NCBI RefSeq assembly: GCF_003710985.1
Contig: NZ_RHHT01000032.1
Span: 50,061-114,060 of the forward strand
Source of the DNA: Brevibacillus panacihumi
GTDB taxonomy: Bacteria; Bacillota; Bacilli; Brevibacillales; Brevibacillaceae
Reading direction: 5' to 3'
DNA: 64,000 nucleotides
Part shown: positions 53,006 to 62,628 of the stretch, in pieces
How the letters are laid out: the number at the start of each line of letters is the position of its first letter
Position numbering within the stretch: the first letter of the stretch is position 1
The notes under the pieces: model-generated
What the model was told of the DNA's origin: nothing
Seen by the model: only the letters and a program-made list of their open reading frames with translations
Database searches by the model: none
Translations under genes and position numbers: made by a program

Positions 53006-55251
53006 GGCTTCAATTGACGGGTCAATCTTTCCATTAATTCTTCAACGATCGAGCGAGCCTTTTGTTCGATTCCTTTCATGCCATAAATCATTCGTTCGTA
53101 AATTTCGGTCAGAAAACGCAGATCTTGCCGTTTGTCTCCCGATATATGCAATCGGTTGACATATTCGCGCATCGTTTCACCCGCTTGTCGCCGTGAATGG
53201 ACACTCTCCATCATCCGCATCAGCAAATGATAGCGATCTGCGTACTGTTCCTTCTCCAGTTGGCTCCACTTACGCCGCAGCCACCAGATCGTAATCTCCT
53301 GTCTGAGCCGCCAAGCCACGAAACCCGCTGCTGCCAGAGCCCCCAGGAGCAGCGCGTTTACCTGCCAAGGAATTTGGAATCCACGATTGGAGATTGCATC
53401 AGCGCCCTCCAATTCATCAAAGCGCCCATCTCCGCGATTCAATGCACCCTGATTCCCCAGATCTGGCAGAGGAATGGGAGACTGCGCCTCCTCGGTATGC
53501 AAATCGTATTTAATCCGAACTGGAGAGGTAAAGGAGCTGGTGGCCTCAAAAGGTACCCATCCCATGTTCGGGAAGTAAACCTCAACCCAGGAATGGGCGT
53601 CCTTGCTTCGTACTTCCATGATGTCGTTGCCTGCATCATCCGCTCCTACTCGTTGTCCAGGCGCGAAGCCTTTTACCCAGCGAGTGGGAATGTCCAGTGT
53701 TCGCAGCATAACGGCCATGGAAGTGGAAAAGTGATCGCAGTACCCCCGGAAGCTCTCGAACAAGAATTGATCGACAAAATCTTGACCTTGTTCAGGAACT
53801 GGGACGTCTGTTGTTTCATACTTATATTTTCCGCTGGAGCGCAGGTAATTCTCGATCGCCCTTACTTTTTGATACGGTGTCGGAGCATCTTTTGTAATTT
53901 CCTCAGCCAGTTCTTTGACACGAGGCGGCAGTTGTTCAGGCAACTGAAGATAATGGGTCCTTATCTCGATCGGGTACTGCGTCCCGGCTTGCGTGATGGC
54001 CTTTTCACTGATGATCGGGACCTCCGCCTCAACATTGTATTGCTTCAGCTTCATCAGCAGCGTATTGGGTCCTACGACGGGCTGTGAATTAGCCGCACCA
54101 GATGGCGGGATGAGATTGATCTTTCCTGCCCGGATTTCCAACTGTTGGTTCCAGGTGTCATACACGACTGTAGCATTTTCGGGTGTATAGTCCGTCACTT
54201 TTTTCAGCTGTCCCGGATAAAAGACAGTCGCATACTGCAGGGGCCCGCTAAAATAAAGCGAAGCTTTCACTTCTTTGGTTTCGGTCCCATGAAACAAAGC
54301 GTTTTTCCACTCGTAGTTTTTCAAGTCCAGGATTGACTCATAATCTCGCTTGCCCTTTTCCCAGCCTGCTCCCGTATAGATGTCCTTGGAGTCTCCACGC
54401 CAGTAGCTTCGTTCATTGGTGAGACCGGTAAACACCAGCGTATTGTCGGAAACAAAAGGGCCGCCTAGCTGGCTATCGTTATTGTCATAGCCTACTTTTT
54501 TCATGCCGACAGCAGTTGTCGCCTGATCGCTCCCCATCAGATACGAGATGGGATCTGGCCAGTTCGCCTCTTTTTTGGGCGCCGTGTAGGCAATCCCGAT
54601 GCTCACCCCAAGAACCAGCAATGGGGCTATGATGGCATTGGCAAGCATCCATCCCCGTTTCCCGTTCAGTGTTGCGATGCTGGTCACCTTCGTCAGATGC
54701 GAAATCGCCAGCAGCAGGAACCCATAGAGAAGCGAACGTACAATGCCCCCATCCGCTTCATATGGCATGAATGTATCCAACAGGGCCAAATACGCCTCGG
54801 TCATCACGACAAACCACAGCACTTGCCGCTGTTCCAGCACGAGGTACGTAATCATCGAAATCATGACGAGCAGCATCAGATCAAACATGCCATTGCGGGA
54901 GATCACTGACATCGCTCCCCAATCCTGCGATAAGACAAGCGGCATGTCCCGTACGATTTGCGTGTATAAATCGATCAGCCATTCCTTTTCCCAGAACGAG
55001 GTATCAAAAAAAGCAGCATGGAGCAGCCACAGAACCCCGAGCAGCTTGAACGGAAACGTAAGCCACCGATACGGCAGGAACAGATCCATGAGAATCACTG
55101 CACCTGCGATGGTGTAAAAAGGCCATAGCGCTCCCGTATCCGTCAATTCCTGTAAAGGGAGAAGCCATTCTCGAAGAAGCAAAAAAAGGAACAGCGCTGA
55201 GATCATATCCAATATGGTCGGGCGTTTCCATTCGTACATCCGCCTAAGCAC
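53002..55251 (-). CDS. Membrane transglutaminase-like protein (TgpA/YebA type)
   Basis: A 749-residue protein with about six N-terminal helices (to residue ~215). An exterior domain carries a transglutaminase-like core: FRGYCDHFSTSMAVMLRTLD with the catalytic Cys, DAHSWVEVYFPNMGWVPFE with the His, and the following acidic residue. One further helix (VNALLLGALAAAGFVAWRL) and a DUF4129-like cytoplasmic tail end the protein. With DUF58 and MoxR it forms a widespread three-gene set (YeaC-YebA in Bacillus) of unclear substrate. It overlaps DUF58 by 8 bp. Confidence 0.9.
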   Translation of the reverse strand: MLRRMYEWKRPTILDMISALFLFLLLREWLLPLQELTDTGALWPFYTIAGAVILMDLFLPYRWLTFPFKLLGVLWLLHAAFFDTSFWEKEWLIDLYTQIVRDMPLVLSQDWGAMSVISRNGMFDLMLLVMISMITYLVLEQRQVLWFVVMTEAYLALLDTFMPYEADGGIVRSLLYGFLLLAISHLTKVTSIATLNGKRGWMLANAIIAPLLVLGVSIGIAYTAPKKEANWPDPISYLMGSDQATTAVGMKKVGYDNNDSQLGGPFVSDNTLVFTGLTNERSYWRGDSKDIYTGAGWEKGKRDYESILDLKNYEWKNALFHGTETKEVKASLYFSGPLQYATVFYPGQLKKVTDYTPENATVVYDTWNQQLEIRAGKINLIPPSGAANSQPVVGPNTLLMKLKQYNVEAEVPIISEKAITQAGTQYPIEIRTHYLQLPEQLPPRVKELAEEITKDAPTPYQKVRAIENYLRSSGKYKYETTDVPVPEQGQDFVDQFLFESFRGYCDHFSTSMAVMLRTLDIPTRWVKGFAPGQRVGADDAGNDIMEVRSKDAHSWVEVYFPNMGWVPFEATSSFTSPVRIKYDLHTEEAQSPIPLPDLGNQGALNRGDGRFDELEGADAISNRGFQIPWQVNALLLGALAAAGFVAWRLRQEITIWWLRRKWSQLEKEQYADRYHLLMRMMESVHSRRQAGETMREYVNRLHISGDKRQDLRFLTEIYERMIYGMKGIEQKARSIVEELMERLTRQLKP

Positions 55252-56446
55252 CCCCCATCCGTTTCCACTGGTGGTAGTCCTGCGTATGGATCGACGTGCA
55301 AACTACCTTATTGGCTGCCAAGAGCCGCAACACTTGCTTTTGTTCTGCGGTATAAGCTCCGGTTCGGCTGATATGGAACAGCTGCACCCGCCTTCCCCTT
55401 TGTACGAGAGAGACCAAACGGGCTACCAATTCCTTGTCCAGCCTAGGTGTCACCATCATGAGCGTCACGCCTTGCGATTGCTCCAGCGCCTCACGCCCGA
55501 TCAAACGGGAAAACGAGTCGCTTCCCTCTGGCATGACTCTCGCCAGCTGATCAAAGACCCGCAGAAAATGGGCATGAGACAGGCCGGGATCGATCGACAT
55601 GCGCTCCTTTTGCTTGAAAACCAAACCGTAATGATACTGATTGCGGTTGGCGTAGGCGATGAGGCTTGCCGTTACTTTTACGGCCAATTCAAACAGATCG
55701 GATGCAGGATAACTATTTTTCTCCACATCTAGGAAAAAGACTGCCTGGTTCATCGCCTGATGCTCGAATTCCTTCGTCTTCAAGCCAGTGCCTCGCGCAG
55801 AAGCCCGCCAGTGGATCTGACTGAGGCGGTCGCCGCGCTGGTACTCCCGCACACCGCGAACAGCCGCCACATCATCCGAGCGGCGATGTGAGACGTGGAT
55901 GGTGCCGCTGAAGCTGCCGTCTCCGAGGGGCCAATGGTTCACGTGCTGGTAGGATGGATACACCAGTATGTCATCTGCAAGAGAGATTACCTTTCTTCTC
56001 TCAATAAAGCCGAAGAAATCTCCTCCGCAAATGACCGATTCCTGCAGACGATAGTATCCACGGGGCAGTTGCGGAATGACGTAGCGAAACTCTACCTCCC
56101 GCTTAAACCAGGGAAAAATCAATTGCTTATGTGGTTCGTAGAAGCCGACCAGCCTCTCCGGGAGCGCTTCAATCACCATGTTCCACCCTAATGGAAACCA
56201 GATCCGCCGGCGCAGACGAATCGTGACGACGACGTCTTCCCCTTCCTGCAGGCGATTTCGGTCCAGATGGCGGACGACCTCCAACGTGGCAAACATCAAG
56301 TAGTAAGCCAGACACTCATAGACGAAAAAGACGAGGCTGCTGTAGAACAAAAACCAACTGGCGAATCCCCCCTGGAACATGGCGAAAACATAAGTCACCA
56401 GCACCAGTGCGATTACATTGAATTTGCCCCATTTTTGTTGTCTCAT
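55244..56446 (-). CDS. DUF58 domain membrane protein
   Basis: A 400-residue protein with two N-terminal helices (NVIALVLVTYVFAMF and SWFLFYSSLVFFVYECLAYY), a beta-rich middle, and the DUF58 motif RGDRLSQIHWRASARGTGL followed by KTKEFEHQ. The C-terminal half has a VWA-like fold. It is the usual partner of MoxR ATPases. The gene lies 14 bp after moxR. Confidence 0.9.
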   Translation of the reverse strand: MRQQKWGKFNVIALVLVTYVFAMFQGGFASWFLFYSSLVFFVYECLAYYLMFATLEVVRHLDRNRLQEGEDVVVTIRLRRRIWFPLGWNMVIEALPERLVGFYEPHKQLIFPWFKREVEFRYVIPQLPRGYYRLQESVICGGDFFGFIERRKVISLADDILVYPSYQHVNHWPLGDGSFSGTIHVSHRRSDDVAAVRGVREYQRGDRLSQIHWRASARGTGLKTKEFEHQAMNQAVFFLDVEKNSYPASDLFELAVKVTASLIAYANRNQYHYGLVFKQKERMSIDPGLSHAHFLRVFDQLARVMPEGSDSFSRLIGREALEQSQGVTLMMVTPRLDKELVARLVSLVQRGRRVQLFHISRTGAYTAEQKQVLRLLAANKVVCTSIHTQDYHQWKRMGGA

Positions 56447-56460
56447 GATCTGTGGTCACC

Positions 56461-57414
56461 TCATCCCATCGGAACGCGGGTCTCTGCCAAGATTACCGTC
56501 AGAATCCGATCGACATTCGCCCCTTCCAAACGCGCTTCCGGCTTCACGATGATTCGATGCGAGAACGTAACCGGGACGAGCTCTTTGACATCATCCGGAA
56601 TGACATAATCACGGCCGCGTACGAATGCCAATGCTTGTGCCGCCCGATACAAGGCCAGGGAGCCGCGCGGACTCACGCCTAGATAGACATGGTGATGGTC
56701 GCGGGTTTTGTGGCAAAGCCGGACGATGTATTCCTTGATGCCCTCTGACACCTTCACCTCTGCGCTTTGGTCCTGCAATCGCCCCAGCTCCTCTGCCGTC
56801 ATGACAGGCTCCAAACTGTCCAATGGATTGCTATCGGAAAAACGGGTGAGCATGCGCGTCTCTTCCTCCATGCTCGGGTATCCCAAGCGCAATTGCATCA
56901 GGAAGCGGTCCAACTGCGCTTCCGGCAGCGGGAACGTCCCTTCATACTCCAGCGGATTTTGCGTCGCCATGACGAAAAATGGTTTCGCCAGAGGATACGT
57001 CGTTCCATCTACCGTAATGGACCTCTCCTCCAATGCCTCCAGCAAAGCCGACTGGGTTTTCGGGGACGTCCGATTGATTTCATCTGCGAGTACAACATGG
57101 GCAAACAAAGGACCCTGGCGAAACTCAAACTCCAGGCTCTTTTGGTTAAAAATCGCAACCCCCGTTACATCGGTCGGCAGCAGGTCAGGGGTGAATTGAA
57201 TCCTTTTAAAGTCCCCGCCAATCGACTTGGCCAGCGCGCGAACGAGCATGGTTTTTCCCACGCCCGGTACGTCTTCCAGCAAGACATGTCCCTTCGCGAG
57301 AATCGCAGCAACCGTCAATTCAATGACGGAACGTTTGCCAATCAATACTTTTTCTATATTTGCAATCAAGTTAGCCACTGCAGGATGTACCTGTTCCACT
57401 TTGATCGGGTTCAT
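56461..57414 (-). CDS. MoxR-family AAA+ ATPase
   Basis: A 317-residue AAA+ chaperone-like ATPase. Motifs are Walker A EDVPGVGKTMLVRALA, Walker B VLADEINRTSPKTQSALLEA, sensor 1 FVMATQNPLEYEGT, and a C-terminal lid. It is thought to remodel the DUF58/transglutaminase partners. The frame runs up to 57477, but CAGGAG precedes the ATG at 57414, which gives MNPIKVEQVHPAV. Confidence 0.92.
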   Translation of the reverse strand: MNPIKVEQVHPAVANLIANIEKVLIGKRSVIELTVAAILAKGHVLLEDVPGVGKTMLVRALAKSIGGDFKRIQFTPDLLPTDVTGVAIFNQKSLEFEFRQGPLFAHVVLADEINRTSPKTQSALLEALEERSITVDGTTYPLAKPFFVMATQNPLEYEGTFPLPEAQLDRFLMQLRLGYPSMEEETRMLTRFSDSNPLDSLEPVMTAEELGRLQDQSAEVKVSEGIKEYIVRLCHKTRDHHHVYLGVSPRGSLALYRAAQALAFVRGRDYVIPDDVKELVPVTFSHRIIVKPEARLEGANVDRILTVILAETRVPMG

Positions 57415-57613
57415 ATCGACAACAACTCCTGTTCCATTTCGTCTTCTATCATGCCTGTGATAACGCATCAGACCCAAGAGCTAAGAGCAGAATCCTATAC
57501 CTAAGGTACTGGATGAAATAAGGAGATACAAGGAAAAATTAATGAAGATTACAAAATTTGTATAAAGAGAACAAACATTTTTATAGAGCTACGTACAAAA
57601 ACATGCCCTATAG

Positions 57614-57646
57614 TACAAAAAAGAGTAGGACTATCTCCTACTCTTC
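57614..57646 (-). terminator. Terminator after tRNA-Gly
   Basis: AGAGTAGGA (57622-57630) pairs with TCCTACTCT, followed by six T on the minus strand. Confidence 0.85.
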
Positions 57647-57660
57647 CGCTGTTATAAAAA

Positions 57661-57736
57661 TGGAGCGGACGACGGGTCTCGAACCCGCGACCTTCGCCTT
57701 GGCAAGGCGACGCTCTACCAATTGAGCTACATCCGC
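57661..57736 (-). tRNA. tRNA-Gly (GCC)
   Basis: Full cloverleaf from GCGGATG to CGTCCGCTCCA, with anticodon loop TTGCCAA and the T-loop GGTTCGAGACC. CCA is encoded. A single gene followed directly by a terminator. Confidence 0.97.
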
Positions 57737-57823
57737 ATATAAGGAGTATGTATGTCCTACTCGTTTTGAACACGTTTATTTTAGCATGTTGTTTTCTCAG
57801 GAGTCAAGCTTTTCACTTCCATT

Positions 57824-57855
57824 CAAAAAAAGCCGGAGATACTCCTCCGGCTTTC
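57824..57855 (-). terminator. Terminator of the nhaC-like gene
   Basis: AGCCGGAG pairs with CTCCGGCT, followed by seven T on the minus strand. Confidence 0.88.
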
Positions 57856-57876
57856 CATTCTCCTGATTCGCTACAT

Positions 57877-59292
57877 CTAGACAAACACCATGCCGATCAA
57901 TAGATACAGAGCAGCAGAAATGCCTGCTACCGTCAGCGCATAAGGAAGCTGCGTTTTGACGTGGTCGATGTGGTCTGACGCTGCCCCTGTGGAAGCGAGT
58001 ACTGTCGTATCGGACAGAGGCGAACAATGGTCCCCCATCACTCCACCCCCGGCAACAGCAGCAATTGTCGCTACGACCAGGAGAGAGACTTCTCCTCCCG
58101 AAAAGGTAAACGCTAATGGTGCTGCCAATGGCATGACGATCGCAAACGTTCCCCATGAGGTGCCTGTAGCAAAGGAAATGACCCCACAGACGGTAAAGAT
58201 CAAAAACGGCAGCAACTGCGGAGTCAACCAGCTCTCCGTGATGGAAATAATGTAGTGAGCGGTTCCCATGTCTTTGCTTAGCTGGTTAAGCGAAAACGCA
58301 AAAGCCAATACAAGGATCGCTGGCATGACCCCCTTCATCCCCGCAGTGGCCGTCTTCATGATGTCGGAAAACGGAATTCCCTGAAAACGCATGATGATTC
58401 CGAGAATGACCGCTGCGGCCAAAAAGGCTTCCATGGTTTTCGCGGATTTCAACGTCATGAAGGTGCCAACCGCGATCGCAACCACAATCATCACCGGCAG
58501 GAAAAAGTTGAGAAAGACGTTGGTCTTGATCCCCTCGTACGGCGGTGTATCCGTCAGCTCAGATCCCATCAGAGGATCTGCACCGTCTCGCAGCACTTTC
58601 CCCTCTTCGATGGCTCGACGCTCCGCTTTTTTCATCGGACCGAAATCAGGTATGACGCGCATCGCCAGCAAGCCTACAAACAAAACAGACAAGATCGCGT
58701 AGAAATTGAAAGGAATCGTTTTCAGGAACAAGGACATCGCTTCTGCTTCATTCGTAATCGTTCCAACCCCGATTAACAAGCCCGTAAAATAAGCTGCCCA
58801 GCCCGTAATGGGAACCAGCACGCTCACCGGAGCAGAAGTGGAGTCCGCGATATAGGCGAGCTTTTCACGTGAGATTCGTGCTTTGTCCGCTAGATTGCGC
58901 ATGGTCGAGCCTACAAACAGCGGGCTGAAATAATCGCTGAAGAACACGAACATTCCGAGAAACCATGCCATAAGCTGCGTTTTGACGCGAGTAAACTTAC
59001 GGCGTTCCAGCATCAGCGTTACATTCTGAATCGCACCTGTTCGTTGAAAGAAGGCAATCATGACGCCAATGAATAATTCCAGAAGCAGAAGTCCCGAAAA
59101 GCTCGTTGTACCGAGCGCCGTTTTCATCAAGGTGGGAAAGCCGAGCAAGCCCCCGCCAGATAATAGAATTCCCAGGAAACAAGCCACTGCTAATGAGAAG
59201 ACCGTATTCCGTGTCCAAAATGCCAGAATCACGGAGACCACTGCAGGAACCAGTGAGATGATTCCCATATGAACTGCTTCTGTTGCTTCCAT
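57877..59292 (-). CDS. NhaC-family Na+/H+ antiporter-like transporter
   Basis: A 471-residue transporter with about twelve helices. Family features are the N-terminal ISLVPAVVSVILAFWTRN, SDYFSPLFVGSTMRNLADKARISREK, and FATGTSWGTFAIVMPLAAPL. A GVMGDHCSPLSDTTVLASTG segment also fits. NhaC relatives exchange Na+ for H+, or organic acids and amino acids for Na+/H+ (MleN type). It is 31 bp after the alanine-dehydrogenase-like gene and behind the same sigma-54 promoter, so an amino-acid or keto-acid cargo is plausible. Confidence 0.88.
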   Translation of the reverse strand: MEATEAVHMGIISLVPAVVSVILAFWTRNTVFSLAVACFLGILLSGGGLLGFPTLMKTALGTTSFSGLLLLELFIGVMIAFFQRTGAIQNVTLMLERRKFTRVKTQLMAWFLGMFVFFSDYFSPLFVGSTMRNLADKARISREKLAYIADSTSAPVSVLVPITGWAAYFTGLLIGVGTITNEAEAMSLFLKTIPFNFYAILSVLFVGLLAMRVIPDFGPMKKAERRAIEEGKVLRDGADPLMGSELTDTPPYEGIKTNVFLNFFLPVMIVVAIAVGTFMTLKSAKTMEAFLAAAVILGIIMRFQGIPFSDIMKTATAGMKGVMPAILVLAFAFSLNQLSKDMGTAHYIISITESWLTPQLLPFLIFTVCGVISFATGTSWGTFAIVMPLAAPLAFTFSGGEVSLLVVATIAAVAGGGVMGDHCSPLSDTTVLASTGAASDHIDHVKTQLPYALTVAGISAALYLLIGMVFV

Positions 59293-59323
59293 CTTTTTAC
59301 CCCCTTCTCCGCTCTTCTCTCTT

Positions 59324-60424
59324 CTATACTCCCAGGAGCTTCTCTGCGCTGACTCGCTCCCGCTGCTGAATCAATGATGTTTCTTCGTGGGTAAGAATCC
59401 CCTTGTACGCTGTCAATCCACGGCGCAAATACGGATTGCGGCGTGCCGCTTCTTCCGGTCCATGGTCTGCAATCGCTTGAATGTGAGCAAAGACAGAAGC
59501 TGCATAGGCAATCGAGGTTGTATGCGGGGCAGCGCCCGGGATGTTGTCAACACCAAAATGAATAATTCCGTCCACTTCATAGACAGGATCCTCATAGGTT
59601 GTCGGTCTGTAAGTCTCGATTGCTCCTCCCACATCCGCGCTAATATCGATGATGACGGCTTTTTTCCGCATCAGCTTCAGCATGTCGCGAGTAATCAGGT
59701 GATCCTTCCTCTGTTTGGGCCACTTGACGCAGTTGATCACCAGGTCGACGTGGGGCAGCAATTGCCGGATGTTGCTCTGATTGGAGAACATCGTGTCGAT
59801 CCCTTTTGGCAAAAGGTACTGCGCATCCCGCAATACACCGATGTTGACATCCATCATTGTCACTCTTGCTCCCAGCGAGGAAAGCACGTTGGCTGCGCTG
59901 CGCCCGACGATTCCTGCCCCAATCACGAGAGCCTGGATTCCTGGCGCGCCTCCGATGCCGCCCACGAGCTTGCCCATGCCGCCATTCACACTAAGCAGGT
60001 AGTGCGCTCCCCAAAGCGCTCCAAGCTTCCCTGCTACTTCTCCATTTGGAGAGCCGTATTGATGAGTATCCTCTGCTGTGAAGGCGACCACCTTCTTGTC
60101 CAACAGCACATCTACCTCTTCGCGATTGGCAGCCGGGTGAAGGCAGGTGAAAATGATTTGTCCCTCTCGCAGCAAATCGTACTCTTCCGGCAAAATTTCT
60201 TTTACTTTTACAATCAACTCGGCATTGGCATAGATTTCCTCCATGCTTTCCTTCAATACGGCTCCTGCTTCCACATAAAACTCATCGGGAAATCCTGCAT
60301 TTTCTCCCGTTCCTTTTCCGACAAGAACGGTATGTCCCCCCGCTGTAAGCTCGGACACCTCATTGGGTGTTAAAACGACGCGAGATTCACCCTGTTTACA
60401 TTCTTTAAACGTTCCGATGATCAT
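59324..60424 (-). CDS. Alanine dehydrogenase-like NAD-dependent enzyme
   Basis: A 366-residue AlaDH/PNT-family enzyme that probably interconverts alanine and pyruvate plus ammonia. The catalytic Lys is in VKVKEILPEEY and the catalytic His in FTCLHPAAN; the Rossmann loop is VIGAGIVGRSAANVLSSLGA. It is slightly shorter than Bacillus Ald (378), and the LHPAANRE text differs from the usual LHLA, so another amino acid is possible. Start at the ATG at 60424, 9 bases after AAGGAGG. A perfect -24/-12 promoter lies 45 bp upstream. Confidence 0.85.
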   Translation of the reverse strand: MIIGTFKECKQGESRVVLTPNEVSELTAGGHTVLVGKGTGENAGFPDEFYVEAGAVLKESMEEIYANAELIVKVKEILPEEYDLLREGQIIFTCLHPAANREEVDVLLDKKVVAFTAEDTHQYGSPNGEVAGKLGALWGAHYLLSVNGGMGKLVGGIGGAPGIQALVIGAGIVGRSAANVLSSLGARVTMMDVNIGVLRDAQYLLPKGIDTMFSNQSNIRQLLPHVDLVINCVKWPKQRKDHLITRDMLKLMRKKAVIIDISADVGGAIETYRPTTYEDPVYEVDGIIHFGVDNIPGAAPHTTSIAYAASVFAHIQAIADHGPEEAARRNPYLRRGLTAYKGILTHEETSLIQQRERVSAEKLLGV

Positions 60425-60469
60425 GTTGGACATCCTCCTTATACGTATGTTCCGGATACTCACCTTCTT

Positions 60470-60486
60470 AGCAAGGAGCATGCCAA
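60470..60486 (-). promoter_or_regulatory. Sigma-54 (-24/-12) promoter
   Basis: TTGGCATGCTCCTTGCT on the minus strand fits the sigma-54 consensus TGGCA-N7-TTGCT exactly. It drives the dehydrogenase and antiporter genes, directly downstream of the gene for a sigma-54 activator. Confidence 0.9.
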
Positions 60487-60514
60487 CGAGTTGATAAAAA
60501 AATCAGTAAAAAAA

Positions 60515-60555
60515 GACGGCCATCTTCCTGTTTCTTGGAAGATTCACCATCTTTT
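60515..60555 (-). other. Inverted repeat between activator gene and sigma-54 promoter
   Basis: ATCTTCC, 8 bases, GGAAGAT, followed on the minus strand by a T-rich run. It could be the activator's terminator, its upstream binding site, or both. The sequence alone does not decide. Confidence 0.45.
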
Positions 60556-60655
60556 CCGTGCTTTTTTCTCCCGTAATCCCTCTTGCTTGTTCGTTTTCGG
60601 GCAATGGTTGGTGATTTTTAGGCAGTCATTCATAATGGGGGCATGCTTCTGCCCG

Positions 60656-62074
60656 CTACCTGATCCCGTATTCTTTCATCTTATTTTGCAGCGACTGCCG
60701 CGGAATACTCAGTAATTGTGCTGCTCGAGAGACATTTCCCTTTGTTTTTTCGATTGCCCTATGAATCATTTTTCTTTCGAGCGCAGCTACCGCTTCCTTG
60801 AGCGGGATGAATGCTTCTTCCGCCCCTTCCCCTGACTCCTCGCTGCTCTCCACGCCTTCGTCTACCAGGTGACGAATGACTCTCTCCAAATCGCTTCGCT
60901 GCAGGGTCTCCTCATTTTCTTCCTTGAGCAGGAGCGCGAATTCTACCACACTCTCGAATTCGCGAATATTGCCGGGCCAATGATGCGACAGCAAGTATTC
61001 ATGTACCCCTTTGACGATATGGCGGACGTTTTTTTGCAATAGCTTGTTATACTTCGTAATAAAGTAAGGCAACAGCAGTTCAATGTCCTCTCTTCTCTCG
61101 CGCAAGGGCGGCAGATGCAAGGCCATTACACAAATGCGGTAGTACAGATCAGGGCGCAGCTCTGCGTCTTTCACACATAGGCGCGGATGCTTGTTCAATG
61201 CTGCAATCACGCGTACATTGACCTTGCGAGTATGCTTGTCCCCCAATCGGCGAATCATGCCGTCCTCGAGTACCCTCAGCAATTTTGCCTGAAGATGATG
61301 GGGCATGGAGTTGAGTTCATCCAGAAATACCGTCCCGCCATCTGCCAGCTCAAACAGACCCGGGCGATCCTCCGCACCCGTGAAGCTGCCTTTTTTCGTA
61401 CCGAACAGAATACTCTCCATCAAGCTTTCCGGTATCGCCGCACAGTTTTGCGCGATGAATGGCTTTTCGGCTCTTTCACTGGCATTGTGGAGCGCCTGCG
61501 CAAACAGCTCCTTCCCTGTTCCGGTCTCTCCAAACAAGCAGACAGGTGAACGTCCCCGGGCCATTTTTTCTGCTTGTCTCTTCAACTCCAGCATCTGTTC
61601 GTTGGCTGTCACAATATCATCCAAGGTGTATCTGGCTGCCTCGGGCTGAATATTTCCCTCACCCTGCCTGTCTGGCAAAAACAAGCTTGCGTCCAGTTCA
61701 ATAAACTCATCTACTCCCTGCTTGTTCTCGCTAATGTCTTTTGACAGCTCGATGGCCCCAATCACTTTTCCGTTTGTCTTAATCGGTAGGGTCACATTGG
61801 TCGTCTCTATTTTTTTACCGGAAAAATCGATGATCTCCTGACGATTGCGAAAAATAGGGCGCCCCGTCTTCAACGCGTGATAGAGTGTGCTAGTTTGTTC
61901 ATTTAGCATCGGAAAGGACGTAAACAGATTTTCCCCGACTATTTCATCCGTCTTCTCATCGGCAGAGGCAAAACGCGGGTTGAATTTCACCGAAAAGAGG
62001 ATCGTTCCGGAAGTATCGATAATGGTAATGCCGTCAATGTATGTAATCTTTTGAAGCAATCCGTCTCGTTCCAA
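60656..62074 (-). CDS. Sigma-54-dependent transcriptional activator (PAS, AAA+, Fis)
   Basis: A 472-residue bacterial enhancer-binding protein of the RocR type. It has an N-terminal PAS-like sensor (about 8-120), an AAA+ domain from about 155 (Walker A GETGTGKELFAQALH, sigma-54 contact loop GSFTGA instead of GAFTGA, Walker B TVFLDELNSMP, Arg finger region LYYRICVMALHLPPLRER), and a C-terminal Fis HTH (KGNVSRAAQLLSIPRQSLQNK). It should activate the adjacent -24/-12 promoter when an amino-acid signal is sensed. Confidence 0.94.
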   Translation of the reverse strand: MERDGLLQKITYIDGITIIDTSGTILFSVKFNPRFASADEKTDEIVGENLFTSFPMLNEQTSTLYHALKTGRPIFRNRQEIIDFSGKKIETTNVTLPIKTNGKVIGAIELSKDISENKQGVDEFIELDASLFLPDRQGEGNIQPEAARYTLDDIVTANEQMLELKRQAEKMARGRSPVCLFGETGTGKELFAQALHNASERAEKPFIAQNCAAIPESLMESILFGTKKGSFTGAEDRPGLFELADGGTVFLDELNSMPHHLQAKLLRVLEDGMIRRLGDKHTRKVNVRVIAALNKHPRLCVKDAELRPDLYYRICVMALHLPPLRERREDIELLLPYFITKYNKLLQKNVRHIVKGVHEYLLSHHWPGNIREFESVVEFALLLKEENEETLQRSDLERVIRHLVDEGVESSEESGEGAEEAFIPLKEAVAALERKMIHRAIEKTKGNVSRAAQLLSIPRQSLQNKMKEYGIR

Positions 62075-62220
62075 GCCGTTTCCTCCATTTTCCCTTTGGT
62101 TTCTCTCTTATCGTAACGACTTTGCAAGGTGGACAACATAAAAAAACCTGGTAGCTAGCCATGGCTGGATAAGGAATGACTTCCTTGAACACATTAATCT
62201 GTTAAGGAGGTGAGACATAC

Positions 62221-62385
62221 ATGAGAAATCAGGATGTACAGCAGGAACATACTGCTAGTCAAGAGGACGAAACGTTTTTAAATTCTCTAGATGAAAGCGA
62301 GATTGAAAAACGCCATCAATTTCAGATGTTTCCTACCCCAGATGAAAAATTCGCTTCAAAGGTCATAACCGAACTGGAGGATTAA
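62221..62385 (+). CDS. 54-residue acidic protein, unknown function
   Basis: A short frame behind an ideal TTAAGGAGGTGAG Shine-Dalgarno: MRNQDVQQEHTASQEDETF..., ending ITELED. It is hydrophilic and strongly acidic, without Cys or a hydrophobic segment. It is divergent from the sigma-54 activator and convergent with the tRNA array. I do not recognise it; the ribosome-binding site and lack of overlap argue that it is real. Confidence 0.6.
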   Translation: MRNQDVQQEHTASQEDETFLNSLDESEIEKRHQFQMFPTPDEKFASKVITELED

Positions 62386-62490
62386 TTCCCATTGGCACCT
62401 TCACTTGAAGCGGTGGAGGTGTTCATTTTATCCCCAATGGCTTCCCTACTTAGCCATGGCGAGCTTGTGCAAATCATCTTGGTACAAATA

Positions 62491-62525
62491 AAATAAAAAA
62501 ACCCTTGATATCACAAGGGTTTTTA
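62491..62525 (-). terminator. Terminator of the rRNA-tRNA unit
   Basis: AACCCTTG pairs with CAAGGGTT, followed by a T run on the minus strand, just beyond the last tRNA. Confidence 0.85.
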
Positions 62526-62529
62526 CCTA

Positions 62530-62611
62530 TGGTGCGGGTGAAGGGACTTGAACCCCCACGGTCTCCCGCCAGAACCTAAATCTGGTGCGTCTGCCATTCC
62601 GCCACACCCGC
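62530..62611 (-). tRNA. tRNA-Leu (TAG)
   Basis: Class II tRNA with long variable arm; anticodon loop TTTAGGT; encoded CCA. Last tRNA of the array. Confidence 0.96.
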
Positions 62612-62628
62612 ATTGTATTCGTGAAAAC

